From: Desulfobacca sp.
Lineage (GTDB): Bacteria > Desulfobacterota > Desulfobaccia > Desulfobaccales > Desulfobaccaceae
Assembly (NCBI GenBank): GCA_028695935.1
Contig: JAQVHY010000009.1
Span: 1 to 37,992 of the forward strand
DNA length: 37,992 nucleotides
Reading direction: 5' to 3'
Shown here piece after piece: positions 22,325-32,895 of this stretch. The notes beneath the pieces were generated by a model. The model saw only the letters and a list, made by a program, of their open reading frames with translations, made no database searches and was not told where the DNA came from. Each line of letters opens with the position of its first letter. Position 1 is the first letter of the stretch. Both the position numbers and the translations under genes were made by a program.

Positions 22325-23273
22325 CCTTTTTTGTTTGCTGCCAGAGCTTCCCCTGATAGCTTGGCCGGGACGCAAAGGTTTCCTTAATGGCTGCCAAAAC
22401 CCGCGCTTTATTTAGGCACCAGCTGGGGGCCACCAACTCCTCCGGGTGCGGGTCGCCGGTCAGGCGGTGGATGACCATATGGGGCGGCAGGCGTTCTAGG
22501 AAATCCACTACCAGGGCAACATACTCAGCTTCAGTCAGCGGCTGATACTCGCCAGCCCGATAGAGGCACTCCAGCCGCGTTCCCTGAATGACATAAAGCA
22601 GATGAATTTTCACCCCATCCAGGGGCCGGGCGGCCAGGTAGTCGGCGGTGGCCAGCATTTCGTTTCGGCCCTCGCCAGGGAGGCCCAGGATGACGTGGGC
22701 CAGGAGATGCAGCCCGCGGCCTTGAGTCTGCTCCACCGCCCAAGTAAAACAGGCGGCATCATGACCGCGGTTGATGCGCCGCAGGGTGGCGTCGTGCGCC
22801 GATTGCAGTCCCAGTTCCAGCCAGATCAGGTGGGTGCGGGCATAGTGGGCCAGCAACGCCAGGATCTCTTCCGATAGGCAATCGGGGCGGGTGCCGATAC
22901 TCAGGCCGATAATTTCCGGAAAGGCTAAGGCTTCATCATAGAGGGCTTTAAGCTGGCCTAGCGGTGCATAGGTATTGCAGAAACTCTGAAAGTAAGCGAT
23001 AAATTTTTTGGCCTTATAGCGTTTCCCGAGCCGCGCTATACCTTCCTGAAGCTGGACGGTGATACCCTTGCCTTTGGCCCAGGCCCCGGTGCCCGAACCC
23101 CGCGGGTTGCAGTAGATACAGCCGCCGGTGCCTACCCGGCCATCCCGGTTGGGACAGGTGAGCCCGGCATCGAGGGTGATCTTCTGGACCCGTTCGCCGA
23201 ACTGGGAGAACAGGTAGGAGTTCAGGTCGCGATAGGGTCGTGGTGAGCCGGGTAAATCAATCATCGGTTCCAT
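22284..23273 (-). CDS. Radical SAM protein, TIGR01212/YhcC family
   Basis: A 329-residue radical SAM enzyme. The iron-sulfur cysteines are in LTCPNRDGRVGTGGCIYCN, the wide-spaced first cysteine being typical of the YhcC group. Next come YFQSFCNTYAPL, GLSIGTRPDCL, LIWLELGLQS and HVILGLPGE, which are barrel motifs shared with Elp3-like enzymes. The reaction of this family is not established; tRNA modification is often suspected. The C-terminal fourteen residues come from an intergenic-type palindromic repeat, so the original stop was probably changed by its insertion. Confidence 0.9.
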   Translation of the reverse strand: MEPMIDLPGSPRPYRDLNSYLFSQFGERVQKITLDAGLTCPNRDGRVGTGGCIYCNPRGSGTGAWAKGKGITVQLQEGIARLGKRYKAKKFIAYFQSFCNTYAPLGQLKALYDEALAFPEIIGLSIGTRPDCLSEEILALLAHYARTHLIWLELGLQSAHDATLRRINRGHDAACFTWAVEQTQGRGLHLLAHVILGLPGEGRNEMLATADYLAARPLDGVKIHLLYVIQGTRLECLYRAGEYQPLTEAEYVALVVDFLERLPPHMVIHRLTGDPHPEELVAPSWCLNKARVLAAIKETFASRPSYQGKLWQQTKKAHAKTPRTPSYGN

Positions 23274-23295
23274 TTGAGCTAAGGTGTTTAGTTTT

Positions 23296-23316
23296 GCACA
23301 GGTTAAAAACCTGTGC
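23296..23316. repeat. Short perfect hairpin between rsmE and the radical SAM gene
   Basis: GCACAGGTT (23296-23304), loop AAA and AACCTGTGC (23308-23316) form a perfect 9-bp stem. On the - strand, along which both neighbours are read, no T-run follows, so it is not a classical terminator for them. It may be a short repeat unit or RNA-processing site. Confidence 0.5.
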
Positions 23317-23333
23317 CACTGACCTTTGAGGGA

Positions 23334-24116
23334 TCATTCAGCCAGATCCCCCCAGGCATATTGGATAAGGGCCAGGGCGGCCAGGGCCGCGGTCTCCACT
23401 TTAAGCCGCCGCGGTCCCAACCCTAGCAGCTCAAAGCCCGCGGCCTGAGCCTGGGCCGCTTCGGCCGCGGTAAAGCCCCCCTCGGGGCCGATCAAGACCC
23501 GGACCGATTCCGGGGCGGGGGTCAAATTGAGCAGCTCTTTAGGGCTTTCTCGCCGTTTTTCCTCCCAGAACATGATTTTCAGCGCTTCCCGGCCGTGCAG
23601 CACTTCGCCAAAGCTCTGGGGCGGGCTGATTTCCGGGAGGCGGGAGCGTTGGCAAGATTTTAGGGTCTCCAGGGCCAACCGCTGCCAGCGCGGCTGGCGT
23701 GATGCCTGGGCACCAGCCGGTTTAACCAGGGAGCGCTCGCAGTAAAACGGAATCAGTCGGCTAACCCCCATCTCGGTAGCCTGCCGGACTACCAGGTCAA
23801 AGGTTTCGGCGCGGGCCAGGGCCAACCCTAGAGTCAGGGCCAAGGAGGAATCAGCCCGGTCCGGTAATTTGCGGATGATTTGCAGGCGGGTCTGGCCGGA
23901 CTCCAGAGCCAGGACCTCAGCCTCATATTCCTGTCCCTGGCCATCAAAGACTTCCACCCGGGATCCGACCCCGAGGCGCAGGACCCGGGCCAGATGCCAA
24001 GACTCTGAGTTAGAAAGCTGGATTTCCGTACCAGTAATCTGTTCCGGAGCCGCAAAAAACCGCCGCCGCCCGGACGCGCCGCTGGTCACTGACGGTTGGT
24101 TTTTATCCGACACCAA
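23334..24116 (-). CDS. rsmE: 16S rRNA m3U1498 methyltransferase
   Basis: A SPOUT-class methyltransferase modifying U1498 in helix 44. The 260-residue protein has the N-terminal PUA-like part (RRFFAAPEQITG, SWHLARVLRLGVG) and the C-terminal trefoil-knot SAM-binding signature VRVLIGPEGGFTAAEA with LGLGPRRLKVETAALAAL. The start is unclear: TTG 24116 and GTG 24113 are the available starts before the conserved RRFF motif and both have only weak ribosome binding sites. The 287-base gap upstream to ftsH contains a CCCCTCCC/GGGGCGGGGGAG hairpin (about 24287-24324) and the ftsH promoter. Confidence 0.93.
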   Translation of the reverse strand: MVSDKNQPSVTSGASGRRRFFAAPEQITGTEIQLSNSESWHLARVLRLGVGSRVEVFDGQGQEYEAEVLALESGQTRLQIIRKLPDRADSSLALTLGLALARAETFDLVVRQATEMGVSRLIPFYCERSLVKPAGAQASRQPRWQRLALETLKSCQRSRLPEISPPQSFGEVLHGREALKIMFWEEKRRESPKELLNLTPAPESVRVLIGPEGGFTAAEAAQAQAAGFELLGLGPRRLKVETAALAALALIQYAWGDLAE

Positions 24117-24363
24117 GATTAATCAGGGTCCTTCCAAAAAAATCGGGTATGGGCTTGGAATTCAGCAATTTTTGTCTCTTTCTTTGTATGCTAGATCAGC
24201 CTGATTGTCAAAGGTGTGGAGATAGCCGGTAAGCATCATAACCGGCTCCCACGGGAGATGATCAAATACTTATTAAATTTATTCCCCCTCCCCCCAGCCC
24301 CCTCCCACTAAGGGGCGGGGGAGTTTCCGGATGAATACTAATTAACTGGCCTGACTTGAAAAA

Positions 24364-24394
24364 TGGACAAATTTGATTTATTGTTAAGTATAAT
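24364..24394 (+). promoter_or_regulatory. Possible promoter of ftsH
   Basis: A perfect -10 hexamer TATAAT lies at 24389-24394, 54 bases before the ftsH ATG. The best -35 candidate is TGGACA (24364-24369) at a long 19-base spacing. The region is AT-rich. Confidence 0.45.
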
Positions 24395-24448
24395 TCGATA
24401 TATTTGCCACGTCTGACGACAAGTCACTGGCAAACCGAGGTGTATCTA

Positions 24449-26317
24449 ATGACAAAACTGGCCCGCTTCTCTATCTGGTACTTCCTGGTGACGCTGTTGG
24501 TCTTCGTGATCCTACAGAATTATCTGATTGGCCGTCGGGTACAAACCGTAAGTTATAGTGAATTCCGTCAATTGGTGGATAACCAAGGCGTCAAGGACCT
24601 GGTGGTTTCCAGTGACACCATTGATGGCAGACTGACCCCGGCCGGGGTAGAATTTTTGGCCCAAGAGCGCCAGGACCCGGAATTGCTGGAGCGCATTAAG
24701 CAACTGGGTGAAACTGAGCCCGCCTTTTCCACCGTGCGCATGGAAGATGCCACTCTACTGGAACGCCTGGACAAACAGGGAGTGGAATATTCCGCCCGCT
24801 TGGAAAAAACCTGGTTAACCTCGCTGCTTTCCTGGCTCTTGCCGATGCTGTTGTTGATCGGCATCTGGGTATATTTCTTCCGGAAAATCGGTGCCGGCGC
24901 GGCCGGCGGCCTGATGACGGTGGGCAAGAGCAAGGCCAAGGTTTATGTGGAGGGAGAGACCAAGGTAACCTTTAAAGATGTGGCCGGGGTGGAAGAAGCC
25001 GAAGAAGAACTAAAGGAAATCATTGAATTTTTAAAGAATCCGGCCAAGTTTCAGGTCCTCGGCGGTAAAATTCCCAAAGGCGTGCTGTTAGTGGGCCCTC
25101 CCGGCACGGGCAAAACCCTGCTGGCCCGAGCCGTGGCCGGGGAAGCCAAGGTCCCGTTTCTGAGTCTGACCGGCTCGGATTTTGTCGAAATGTTTGTCGG
25201 GGTGGGCGCGGCGCGGGTGCGCGACCTTTTTGCCCAGGCCCAGGAAAAGGCCCCCTGTATCATCTTTATAGATGAACTGGACGCCCTGGGTAAGGCGCGG
25301 GGGCTTAGCCCCATCGGCGGCCACGAGGAACGGGAGAATACCCTGAACCAGTTGCTTTCCGAGATGGACGGCTTTGATACCCGCAAAGGGGTAATCATCA
25401 TGTCGGCCACCAATCGGCCGGAGATCTTGGATCCGGCCCTGATTCGCCCGGGCCGGTTTGATCGCCATGTGCTGGTTGATCGTCCCAGCCTCAAAGGGCG
25501 GGAAGCAATTCTGAAAGTTCATATCCGGGGAGTCAAAATGGCCCCGGAAGTGGACCTTTATAAGTTGGCGGCCCGGACTCCGGGGATGGTGGGAGCGGAT
25601 CTGGCCAATATTGTTAATGAAGCGGCGTTGTTGGCCGCCCGCCGTAACAAGGCCGCGATCGAGATGGTCGATTTCGAGGAGGCCATTGATCGGGTGGTAG
25701 CCGGGCTCGAAAAACGTAACCGGATGATGAACCCGCGGGAAAAGGAGATCGTCGCCTACCACGAGACCGGACATGCCCTGGTGGCTGAATCGCTGCCGAC
25801 TACCGACCGGGTTCATCGGGTGTCGATTATTCCGCGGGGGGTGGGGGCCTTGGGCTACACCATGCAACTGCCGACCGAGGACCGTTATTTAATGACCAAA
25901 TCCGAGCTGGAAGATCGCATGGCGGTGCTGCTGGGGGGCCGGGTCGCCGAGGAGCTGGTGTTCGACGAGGTTTCCACCGGGGCCAAAAGCGATCTTTACC
26001 GGGCTACGGACATCGCCCGCAGCATGGTCCGGGAATACGGCATGAGTGAGAAACTGGGACCGATGACCTTTGAGCGGGAGCGTCGGCCCTTGTTCCTGGA
26101 GACGGTCATGTCCCCGGCCTCCAAAGATTACAGCGAGGGGACCGCCCAGGAAATTGATCGGGAAGTCAGCGCCCTGATTGAAAATGCCCACCATCGGGCC
26201 CGGGACATCCTGGAATCGAAGCACGAGATTCTAGAAAAAGTGGCCCGGATTCTATTAGAGAAAGAGGTTCTGGAAGGCGACGATCTGAGGGCGTTGCTCA
26301 ACTCTAAGGCGGAATAA
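24449..26317 (+). CDS. ftsH: ATP-dependent zinc metalloprotease FtsH
   Basis: A membrane-anchored AAA+ protease that removes damaged membrane proteins and short-lived regulators such as LpxC. It is 622 residues from ATG 24449 (GAGGT eight bases upstream; an open frame 15 codons further up has no such site). A membrane helix at about 5-25 and another at 125-145 flank a periplasmic domain. The AAA module has GPPGTGKT (216-223), IDELD (274-278) and [20 protein letters not shown]. The protease site is HETGH (438-442) with a third zinc ligand in TGAKSDL. LpxC control links it to the lipid A genes downstream, though those are on the other strand. Confidence 0.97.
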   Translation: MTKLARFSIWYFLVTLLVFVILQNYLIGRRVQTVSYSEFRQLVDNQGVKDLVVSSDTIDGRLTPAGVEFLAQERQDPELLERIKQLGETEPAFSTVRMEDATLLERLDKQGVEYSARLEKTWLTSLLSWLLPMLLLIGIWVYFFRKIGAGAAGGLMTVGKSKAKVYVEGETKVTFKDVAGVEEAEEELKEIIEFLKNPAKFQVLGGKIPKGVLLVGPPGTGKTLLARAVAGEAKVPFLSLTGSDFVEMFVGVGAARVRDLFAQAQEKAPCIIFIDELDALGKARGLSPIGGHEERENTLNQLLSEMDGFDTRKGVIIMSATNRPEILDPALIRPGRFDRHVLVDRPSLKGREAILKVHIRGVKMAPEVDLYKLAARTPGMVGADLANIVNEAALLAARRNKAAIEMVDFEEAIDRVVAGLEKRNRMMNPREKEIVAYHETGHALVAESLPTTDRVHRVSIIPRGVGALGYTMQLPTEDRYLMTKSELEDRMAVLLGGRVAEELVFDEVSTGAKSDLYRATDIARSMVREYGMSEKLGPMTFERERRPLFLETVMSPASKDYSEGTAQEIDREVSALIENAHHRARDILESKHEILEKVARILLEKEVLEGDDLRALLNSKAE

Positions 26318-26321
26318 TATT

Positions 26322-26380
26322 TATAGGGTGCGTCCTACGCACCGGAGACCTAAACATTGGTGCGCAGGGCGCACCCTATA
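26322..26380. repeat. Palindromic repeat (GGGTGCG type) downstream of ftsH
   Basis: TATAGGGTGCGTCCTACGCA (from 26322) pairs with the mirrored GGTGCGCAGGGCGCACCC and TATA (to 26380) around a 15-base loop, with about two mismatches. A partial second copy (GGGTGCGTCGCG, CCGCACC) lies at 26420-26444. The element separates the convergent ftsH and lpxI genes and could act as a bidirectional transcription stop. Confidence 0.7.
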
Positions 26381-26450
26381 GTAAGAAGATTGTGGGTAGG
26401 CCAGAATAAGTTTTTATTGGGTGCGTCGCGTCCTCCGCACCACCAAGCGA

Positions 26451-27275
26451 TCAAGAATCAGCGGCCTGATCTAATACTCCCATGACTACCAACCGGGCCT
26501 GGTTGGCGGCGGCCAGCATGGCTTCCCGGTCGAAGATCAAGGTCTTGCCGGCTTCCACCGCCAGGACCGTGGCCCTGACTTCAATCATGACTTTGATGGT
26601 GTCCAGGCCGACCGCCGGCACATCGAAGCGCAGATCTTGGCCGGGTTTGCTAACTTTAACTACCACTGCCTGTTCTCGGGCCAGGCGGCCGCCCCGACGG
26701 ATAGTTTCATCGGTGCCTTCGATGGCTTCCAGGGCCAATACTGCTTGGCGGCGGACCACCACACATTGGCCGATATCTAGTCTGCCAATTTCTTTAGCAA
26801 TCTTAAAGCCATAGTCGATATCCCGCAGTTCCTCCGGACTGGGCTGACGGCGGCTGAGGACCCCGGCCGGGGCCAGGAGTTCGTCGAGAAATAGGGTAGA
26901 AGGCACGATGGTAATCCCGGCGTTTTCCATTTCGTCAGCCACGGCCCGGAGAATGCCGTCATCTCGGGCCCGTCCGACCCGACGGATCAGCCTGAGCGCC
27001 CGCCAGTCGGGTCTGAGCTGGGTAAACAGACGGCCCTTGCGGATGCCACCGGCCAGTACCGCCTGGCGGACGCCGGCATTCTTAAAGCAGCGAATGATCC
27101 GCCCCAGTTGGCCCACATAAACCCATTCCAGGCGGTGGACCAGGTGCGCCAGGGCAGGATCGGTTTCCCCATGGTGGGCCACCGCGACCACCTCTAGCCC
27201 TTTTTGCCGCGCGGCCTGGGCAAAGAGCAGGGGGAATTGACTCCTACCCGCGATGAGACCGATTTTCTCGGACAT
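26451..27275 (-). CDS. lpxI: UDP-2,3-diacylglucosamine pyrophosphatase LpxI
   Basis: Hydrolyses UDP-2,3-diacylglucosamine to lipid X in lipid A synthesis, replacing LpxH in many non-gamma lineages. The 274-residue protein has the LpxI N-terminus ([20 protein letters not shown]) and the C-terminal catalytic part ([39 protein letters not shown]). Its start lies inside the end of lpxA (overlap 32 bases), so translation is probably coupled. Last gene of the envelope operon in this window. Confidence 0.95.
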   Translation of the reverse strand: MSEKIGLIAGRSQFPLLFAQAARQKGLEVVAVAHHGETDPALAHLVHRLEWVYVGQLGRIIRCFKNAGVRQAVLAGGIRKGRLFTQLRPDWRALRLIRRVGRARDDGILRAVADEMENAGITIVPSTLFLDELLAPAGVLSRRQPSPEELRDIDYGFKIAKEIGRLDIGQCVVVRRQAVLALEAIEGTDETIRRGGRLAREQAVVVKVSKPGQDLRFDVPAVGLDTIKVMIEVRATVLAVEAGKTLIFDREAMLAAANQARLVVMGVLDQAADS

Positions 27276-28053
27276 CTACTGGGGCTAAACCTCGCTCCGA
27301 GGTTTCGATAAAGCGAAGTAGATTTTGGATCTGGGGCAAATCCGGCAGCTCCTGCCGCACCCGCGCCATGGCCTCTTTCATGTTCAGTTCGGAGAGGAAC
27401 AACAGATTATAGGCTGATTTCAAGGTTTCCAGTGAGGCGCTGTCAAAGCCCGAACGTTTCAGACCGACCAGATTGAGGCCCACCAGTTTGGCCCGGTTAC
27501 CCACCGCCATGCAATAAGGGGGCACATCCCGGGCGACCGCCGAACAGCCACCGATAAAGGCATGCTCGCCAATCTTGCAGAACTGATGGACCGCGGACAA
27601 ACCGCCTAGAATGGCATGATCCTGAACGGTAATATGTCCGGCCAGCGTCGCGGCGTTGGACATGATGACGCCATTGCCGACTTGGCAATCGTGGGCCACG
27701 TGGGTATAGGCCATGAGCAGATTGCCGTTCCCGATCCGGGTGACCCCGCCACCGCCGGCGGTGCCGCGATGCAAGGTGGTAAACTCCCGGATGACGTTAT
27801 CGTCGCCGATCAACAGGGTGGATTCTTCCCCTCGAAACTTCAGATCCTGCGGTACTTCACCAATCGAGGCGAACTGATAAATCTGCACCCGAGCCCCAAT
27901 CGTGGTAAAATCTCTGATTACCACGTGGGGACCGATCTGGGTTTCGGCACCAATAGTCACCCGTCCCTCAATAATACTATAGGGACCGACAGAAACGCCC
28001 TCGGCCAGCTCGGCCCGGCTATCGACCAGTGCGGTAGGATGGATTAGCGGCAT
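27244..28053 (-). CDS. lpxA: UDP-N-acetylglucosamine acyltransferase LpxA
   Basis: First step of lipid A synthesis: transfers a hydroxyacyl chain from ACP to UDP-GlcNAc. It is 269 residues from ATG 28053, giving the normal start [16 protein letters not shown]; an open frame 15 codons upstream is not LpxA-like. Hexapeptide repeats form the left-handed beta helix, H121 in [12 protein letters not shown] is the catalytic base, and a helical C-terminal domain follows. It begins four bases after fabZ ends and overlaps lpxI. Confidence 0.97.
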   Translation of the reverse strand: MPLIHPTALVDSRAELAEGVSVGPYSIIEGRVTIGAETQIGPHVVIRDFTTIGARVQIYQFASIGEVPQDLKFRGEESTLLIGDDNVIREFTTLHRGTAGGGGVTRIGNGNLLMAYTHVAHDCQVGNGVIMSNAATLAGHITVQDHAILGGLSAVHQFCKIGEHAFIGGCSAVARDVPPYCMAVGNRAKLVGLNLVGLKRSGFDSASLETLKSAYNLLFLSELNMKEAMARVRQELPDLPQIQNLLRFIETSERGLAPVDVRENRSHRG

Positions 28054-28057
28054 CGGC

Positions 28058-28516
28058 TCAATTCCCCTCCGCCTGCCCCAGAGCAGCCATAAATTCACCT
28101 TCTGCCACTAGAACCTGGTCCACAAAGGCCTTACCCTGCATCTTCCAGATTCTTTTGCCGCCTCGCAGGGTATCGAGTTCCAATCTCAGTTGATCGCCAG
28201 GCACTACTGGCTTGCGAAACCGCACCTTGTCCATACCCATAAAATAGTAGAGCTGGTTATTGAGATGGGCCTGGGTGGACATATAAGCCAACACCCCGCC
28301 GACCTGGGCCATGGCCTCGACGATCAGCACGCCGGGCATGACCGGACGACCCGGAAAATGCCCCTGAAAAAAAGGCTCGTTAAGGGTGACATTTTTCAGG
28401 CCGACGATGCGTTTCCCCGGAATTATCGACAGAATACGATCCACCAATAAAAAAGGATAGCGGTGGGGCAAAAAATTCATGATTTCTTCAATGGCCATAG
28501 AATCGGGGACAGTCAT
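28058..28516 (-). CDS. fabZ: 3-hydroxyacyl-ACP dehydratase FabZ
   Basis: A hotdog dehydratase of fatty acid elongation that shares the hydroxyacyl-ACP pool with LpxA and LpxD, which explains its place here. It is 152 residues with catalytic H18 ([11 protein letters not shown]) and E67 ([12 protein letters not shown]), plus [12 protein letters not shown]. The ATG at 28516 overlaps the lpxD stop in an ATGA, pointing to coupling; a second ATG six codons in (28498) is a possible alternative start. Confidence 0.97.
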   Translation of the reverse strand: MTVPDSMAIEEIMNFLPHRYPFLLVDRILSIIPGKRIVGLKNVTLNEPFFQGHFPGRPVMPGVLIVEAMAQVGGVLAYMSTQAHLNNQLYYFMGMDKVRFRKPVVPGDQLRLELDTLRGGKRIWKMQGKAFVDQVLVAEGEFMAALGQAEGN

Positions 28517-29556
28517 GAGCGGGACTCCTGGGGCACTGCGGCTTCCAAGGCCTTGATGTTTTTTTCTAAGTCTTTAACCGTCTTATAGAGCTGCGGGAGC
28601 TTGGATAGGACTCCCATAAGGCGCAGAAATTCGGCGTGGGGACGAGCGGGGGAGCCGGTTACCGTCTGCCCGGCCGGGATCGAATGGGTGACCCCGGATT
28701 GGGCCCCGATCCGCACTCGATCACCGATCTCAATATGTCCCACCAACCCCACCTGTCCGGCCAACTGCACGTTCTTGCCAATATGAGTCGAGCCGGAGAT
28801 GCCGACCTGCGCGACCACAATGCTATTGTCGCCAATTACTACATTATGAGCTATCTGGACGAGATTATCGATCTTAACCCCGCGACCGATGCGGGTCTCA
28901 CCCAGGGCACCGCGGTCGATAGTGCAATTAGCGCCGATTTCGACGTCATCTTCAATGATCACGGTGCCCAGTTGCGGGATTTTGACAAACTCCTCGCCGT
29001 CCGGGGCAAAGCCGAAGCCATCGGAGCCGATTACTGTGCCACTATGCACGATGACTCGCTGGCCCAGGCTACAGCCGTCGAGGATAGTGACATTGGGGTA
29101 GACTAGAGTATCGGCCCCGATGCTGACCCGGTCACCGACCACGGTGCCGGGCATCAGGGTAACCCGATCTCCCAGGCGGACCTGGTCCCCGATGCAGACC
29201 AGCGGGGCAATAGATACCTCTTGACCCAGAGTGATTGCTTTACCCAAAAAAGCTCGATTACTGATGCCGGGCCAGCGCGCTCGGGGAGGGGCAAATACCT
29301 GGGCAATCTTGGCATAAGCCAGATAAGGATCAGCCGTGATAATCAAGGGGCGTTGGAGATGACGCCACTGGGGGGCCACCACCAGGGCGCCGGCCTGACT
29401 CTGGTCTGCCCGGCGCCCATAGCGAGTCTGCGTGATGAAGGTGATCTCATCCGGACCGGCGCGCTCAAACGGGGCAATCCCTCGCAGGCGCAACTCTGGC
29501 GGCCCCTGACATTCACCCCCCACCAGTTGAGCCAATTCTCCCAGGGTTTTTGCCAT
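28513..29556 (-). CDS. lpxD: UDP-3-O-(hydroxyacyl)glucosamine N-acyltransferase LpxD
   Basis: Third step of lipid A synthesis. The 347-residue protein has the N-terminal uridine-binding domain ([33 protein letters not shown]), then many hexapeptide repeats with the catalytic His at H237 ([12 protein letters not shown]), and a C-terminal helix ([20 protein letters not shown]) that joins the trimer. It starts eight bases after skp and overlaps fabZ by four bases. Confidence 0.97.
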   Translation of the reverse strand: MAKTLGELAQLVGGECQGPPELRLRGIAPFERAGPDEITFITQTRYGRRADQSQAGALVVAPQWRHLQRPLIITADPYLAYAKIAQVFAPPRARWPGISNRAFLGKAITLGQEVSIAPLVCIGDQVRLGDRVTLMPGTVVGDRVSIGADTLVYPNVTILDGCSLGQRVIVHSGTVIGSDGFGFAPDGEEFVKIPQLGTVIIEDDVEIGANCTIDRGALGETRIGRGVKIDNLVQIAHNVVIGDNSIVVAQVGISGSTHIGKNVQLAGQVGLVGHIEIGDRVRIGAQSGVTHSIPAGQTVTGSPARPHAEFLRLMGVLSKLPQLYKTVKDLEKNIKALEAAVPQESRS

Positions 29557-29564
29557 GGCTAAGT

Positions 29565-30077
29565 TTAGCGACCAAAGGCGCTACGCACTTTATCGGTAAT
29601 ATCGATAGCCGTATCGCAGAAGAGGACGCCGCCACGTTTGTCGATGATCAAACTATAGTTGTCTTCCCGAGCCACCTGATTGATCACCCGCTCGAACTTT
29701 TCAAACAACGGCTTTAGTTCCCGGTCGCGCACTTTAGCGAACTCTTGTTCCGAAGCCCCCCATTGCCGCTTGAATTCTTCACCTTTGCGGGATAGTTCCT
29801 CTTCCTTGCGGCGGCGGGATTCGTCTTTCATGATGGCTTTCTGTTTTTCATAATCCTCCAGCATCCGGCGGAGATCACCCTGGCGACGCTCCAGATCACG
29901 ACTCAACTCTTCGTTCTTGCGTTTCAGGGTTTCTTGAACCCGTCTGCCGTCCGCGGAGTTGAAGACCACCTCCCCGGAGTCCACCACCCCAATTTTTAAT
30001 TGGGCCGCCTCAGCCATTGACCCCAGCCATATTAAGGCCACCAGCGCCATTAATAGGCGTGTTACTTTAATAAACAT
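29565..30077 (-). CDS. skp: Periplasmic chaperone Skp/OmpH family
   Basis: Holds unfolded outer membrane proteins on the way to BamA. It is 170 residues with a signal peptide ([20 protein letters not shown], cut probably after AEA), the beta body start [20 protein letters not shown], a long charged coiled coil (about 45-120) and a C-terminal return strand [24 protein letters not shown] is the ribosome binding site. It follows bamA after 146 bases, a gap in which I see no gene; co-transcription with bamA is still likely. Confidence 0.93.
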   Translation of the reverse strand: MFIKVTRLLMALVALIWLGSMAEAAQLKIGVVDSGEVVFNSADGRRVQETLKRKNEELSRDLERRQGDLRRMLEDYEKQKAIMKDESRRRKEEELSRKGEEFKRQWGASEQEFAKVRDRELKPLFEKFERVINQVAREDNYSLIIDKRGGVLFCDTAIDITDKVRSAFGR

Positions 30078-30223
30078 TAATGCCCTCCTTTAAGAAACTG
30101 AACGATCTAATTTTTAGCAATCGATAATATTGGGTTATTATCAGTTATGCTCCAGCTAAGTTGGTGTGGTAGTTTAACCTACTATCCTTACCTTAGAAAA
30201 CCGGCCCAATTGCGGGGTTAGAA

Positions 30224-32878
30224 TTAGAATACTCCGCCCACCGAAAATTCCCAGTTGCTATGACTTTCCCAAGGTTTGGGTCTAAGATTATAGCCCCACT
30301 CGACCCGTAGCGGCCCCATGGGTGAGAACCACCGGATGCCGGTGCCGACGCTGGTCCGCATGCTGCTAAAGTATTCGACATTATTGGCATAAACATTACC
30401 GGCATCAAAAAATACGATGCCGAGTAAACCCAGCTTTTTGTACAACGGGAAGCGGTACTCGGTGTTGAATTGGACGAACTTTTCGCCGCCGATCCGTTCA
30501 TTAGTGACCGGATCTCGGGGACTGACTTCAGCATATTTGAAGCCCCGCAAGGTGTCAATGCCACCTAAATAAAACTTCTCATAACTGGGCAATTTACCCC
30601 AAGGGTTTTTTTGCAAATAGCCTACCCGGCCATGGAGTACTCCCACCGTGTTCCAGAACAGCGGAAAGTACCAGCCTGATTCTCCGACGTAGCGGGTATA
30701 AGCGACCTGCCCACCGAGTCCGGCCAGTTCTAAGGAAATGCTGTTATCCGACCCTCTAGTGGGGTTAAACTGGGCGTCACGGGAATCACGCCGGAAAGTC
30801 AAGGACATGGCACTGGTATTATGAATTGATGCAGCTTCTCGGAGTACCTGAGAGGCATAAGGATCTAAATCGCGCAGATTAACGTTTTCATAGCGATACC
30901 CCCCATACAGCCGGGTGTATTCCCAACGCATGGGATGACTCAGTTGGAGGTTCCCGCCTTTACTCTTGCGGGTGTATTCGTCATATTCCCGTTCCCAGTT
31001 ATAGGCGTCAATGCCCAAGCTCAAGGGCCGGTCAAAAAGATAAGGTTCTTCGAAACCTAGTCGAAAACGGTGAGAAATAGCACCCAGCAAGCCCTGGGCC
31101 TTAAGTTTTTGTCCGCGACCAAAAAGGTTGGCTTGCGATATTTCAATCATCCCGACCACCCGGTCCTGGGTGCTATAGCCCGCGCCTACCCCGAAGGTCC
31201 CGGTAGGCCGTTCCTTAATAGTGATCTTCAAATTCATCTTGTCTGAACTGCTGCCCGGTGTAGTACTAAAATTAACATCTTCAAAAAATTCCAGGCGACG
31301 TAAGTTCTGCACACTCCGTTTGATCGCTGTAGAGGAAAACAGTTCCTGCTCATAAACGCGTAATTCCCGGCGGACTACTTTATCTCTGGTCTTGGTATTA
31401 CCGGAAATTTCGATGCGTTCAAAGTAAATCTTTTCTCCTTTATGGATGTCAAACAGGATATCCACGGTAAGATCTAGATCGTTTTCCTTTAATAAAGGAG
31501 AAATATTGGCGTTAGCATAGCCAAAATCTGCATAAAAATCACCTAAAGTAGTCAGATCTTTTTGAATAACTTCGCGGCTGTAAATATCCTCTTTAGTAAT
31601 AGATAAAAATTGCTTTAATTTTTCAGGTGGCTCTAATAGATCACCTTGAAAATCTACCTTACCCACTTTATACTGGGGGCCTTCCTCAATGGGGAAAGTG
31701 ACGTATATATTCTTACGCCGAATATCAATTTTAGGTTCACCCACCCGGGCCTTAATATAGCCATGGTTGTAATAAAAAGCGGCAATTTTCTCCGCATCCC
31801 GCTCCAGGGTGTCTTTATTCAAAATTCCCGCCCCGGTGATAAAGGTAAGCAAACTCTTTTCCTTGGTCTCCAAGACCTTTTTAAGCTCTTTGTCTTTAAA
31901 AGCCCGATTGCCTTCGAAGTTGAGATCCTTGATATATAATTTGGGCCCTTCTTCAATTTCTAAGACCAGATTGACTTCTTCTTTGCTGATGGGTTCCAAA
32001 CGATAGTTGACGGTAGCCTCATAATAACCTTTCTCTCGATATACGCCCTTGACTTTATTGATGTTTTCTATAATGGCGGCATCAGACGCCACCGAATAGA
32101 GTTTGATGTCCAGGGCTTCTAAAATTTTTTTATCTTTGATCTTACGATTACCTTCAATCACAATGTCGCGAATGGCGGGCTTCTCATCGACCACAAAGGT
32201 AAGGATGCGGCCCTCAGGGCTATCAGAAACATCGATTTTGACGTCGGTAAAGTATCCTAATTTATACACTGCCTTGAGATCGTCGCGCAATTTGGCCGGA
32301 GCAATTAGATCACCCTCGCGCGATTGAATGATCGCTAAAATGGCGTCTTTTTCAACCCGTCGGTTACCTTTTACTTCGATACGAAAGATGCGCTCTTGCC
32401 CCAGAATCTTATAACTGGCTTCCTGGGCCAGTTTATTACTTAGTTGATCCAGAGCTCCTAACCCGGCCCCCTCGGCCGCCAAGGTAGTAGGCGCGATCTT
32501 GCCGGTAAGATCTGTAAGTTGAGCCTTAAGGGCCAGCGTGGGACCGATCTTGATCATGGAGCCGGTAATCACGATATCGGCCCCTAAATTTCTCCCGAGT
32601 TCCACTGCCTGGGTATTAGTCGGTGGTTCTTTTAGCTTGGCCAATTCCCGGTTTAGATCGTCGGCGGCTACCAGCTCAAAGCCCTCTTTAAGCAGGTAAT
32701 CCTGGATATTAATTTGAATTTTACCGCCTAAGTGTTCCAGGGGTTCTCTGCTCATCACGCTAAAAGGGAAAACTGCTACTTTTTTGAAGACCAGTTCCTG
32801 GGCGGCGCTGGTCCCTGCCAGGCAGACCAACCCTAAGAGCAACAGGATCGTTGACCAGAATCTGTTTCCCATCCTCAA
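30224..32878 (-). CDS. bamA: Outer membrane protein assembly factor BamA with extra N-terminal domain
   Basis: The central Omp85 insertase. It is 884 residues, longer than the roughly 800 usual. After a signal peptide (1-26) comes an added domain at about 28-160 (KKVAVFPFSV; FELVAADDLNRELAK; LGRNLGADIVITGSM) that resembles the CsgG/TolB-N alpha-beta fold. The five POTRA repeats begin at about 163 (IFRIEVKGNRRVEKDAI), and the C-terminal barrel has the LRGF loop motif (TLRGFKYAEV), GTGIRWFSPMGPLRVEWG and a terminal Phe (SVGGVF) as BamA-recognition signal. It stands between lolD and skp, so lipoprotein export, chaperone and insertase genes are linked. Confidence 0.97.
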   Translation of the reverse strand: MRMGNRFWSTILLLLGLVCLAGTSAAQELVFKKVAVFPFSVMSREPLEHLGGKIQINIQDYLLKEGFELVAADDLNRELAKLKEPPTNTQAVELGRNLGADIVITGSMIKIGPTLALKAQLTDLTGKIAPTTLAAEGAGLGALDQLSNKLAQEASYKILGQERIFRIEVKGNRRVEKDAILAIIQSREGDLIAPAKLRDDLKAVYKLGYFTDVKIDVSDSPEGRILTFVVDEKPAIRDIVIEGNRKIKDKKILEALDIKLYSVASDAAIIENINKVKGVYREKGYYEATVNYRLEPISKEEVNLVLEIEEGPKLYIKDLNFEGNRAFKDKELKKVLETKEKSLLTFITGAGILNKDTLERDAEKIAAFYYNHGYIKARVGEPKIDIRRKNIYVTFPIEEGPQYKVGKVDFQGDLLEPPEKLKQFLSITKEDIYSREVIQKDLTTLGDFYADFGYANANISPLLKENDLDLTVDILFDIHKGEKIYFERIEISGNTKTRDKVVRRELRVYEQELFSSTAIKRSVQNLRRLEFFEDVNFSTTPGSSSDKMNLKITIKERPTGTFGVGAGYSTQDRVVGMIEISQANLFGRGQKLKAQGLLGAISHRFRLGFEEPYLFDRPLSLGIDAYNWEREYDEYTRKSKGGNLQLSHPMRWEYTRLYGGYRYENVNLRDLDPYASQVLREAASIHNTSAMSLTFRRDSRDAQFNPTRGSDNSISLELAGLGGQVAYTRYVGESGWYFPLFWNTVGVLHGRVGYLQKNPWGKLPSYEKFYLGGIDTLRGFKYAEVSPRDPVTNERIGGEKFVQFNTEYRFPLYKKLGLLGIVFFDAGNVYANNVEYFSSMRTSVGTGIRWFSPMGPLRVEWGYNLRPKPWESHSNWEFSVGGVF

Positions 32879-32895
32879 TCTCCTTCGCTCCCAGG

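Noticed and set aside
23296-23316. Intrinsic terminator of rsmE
   Set aside because: The stem is perfect, but no T-run follows on the - strand along which rsmE is read.
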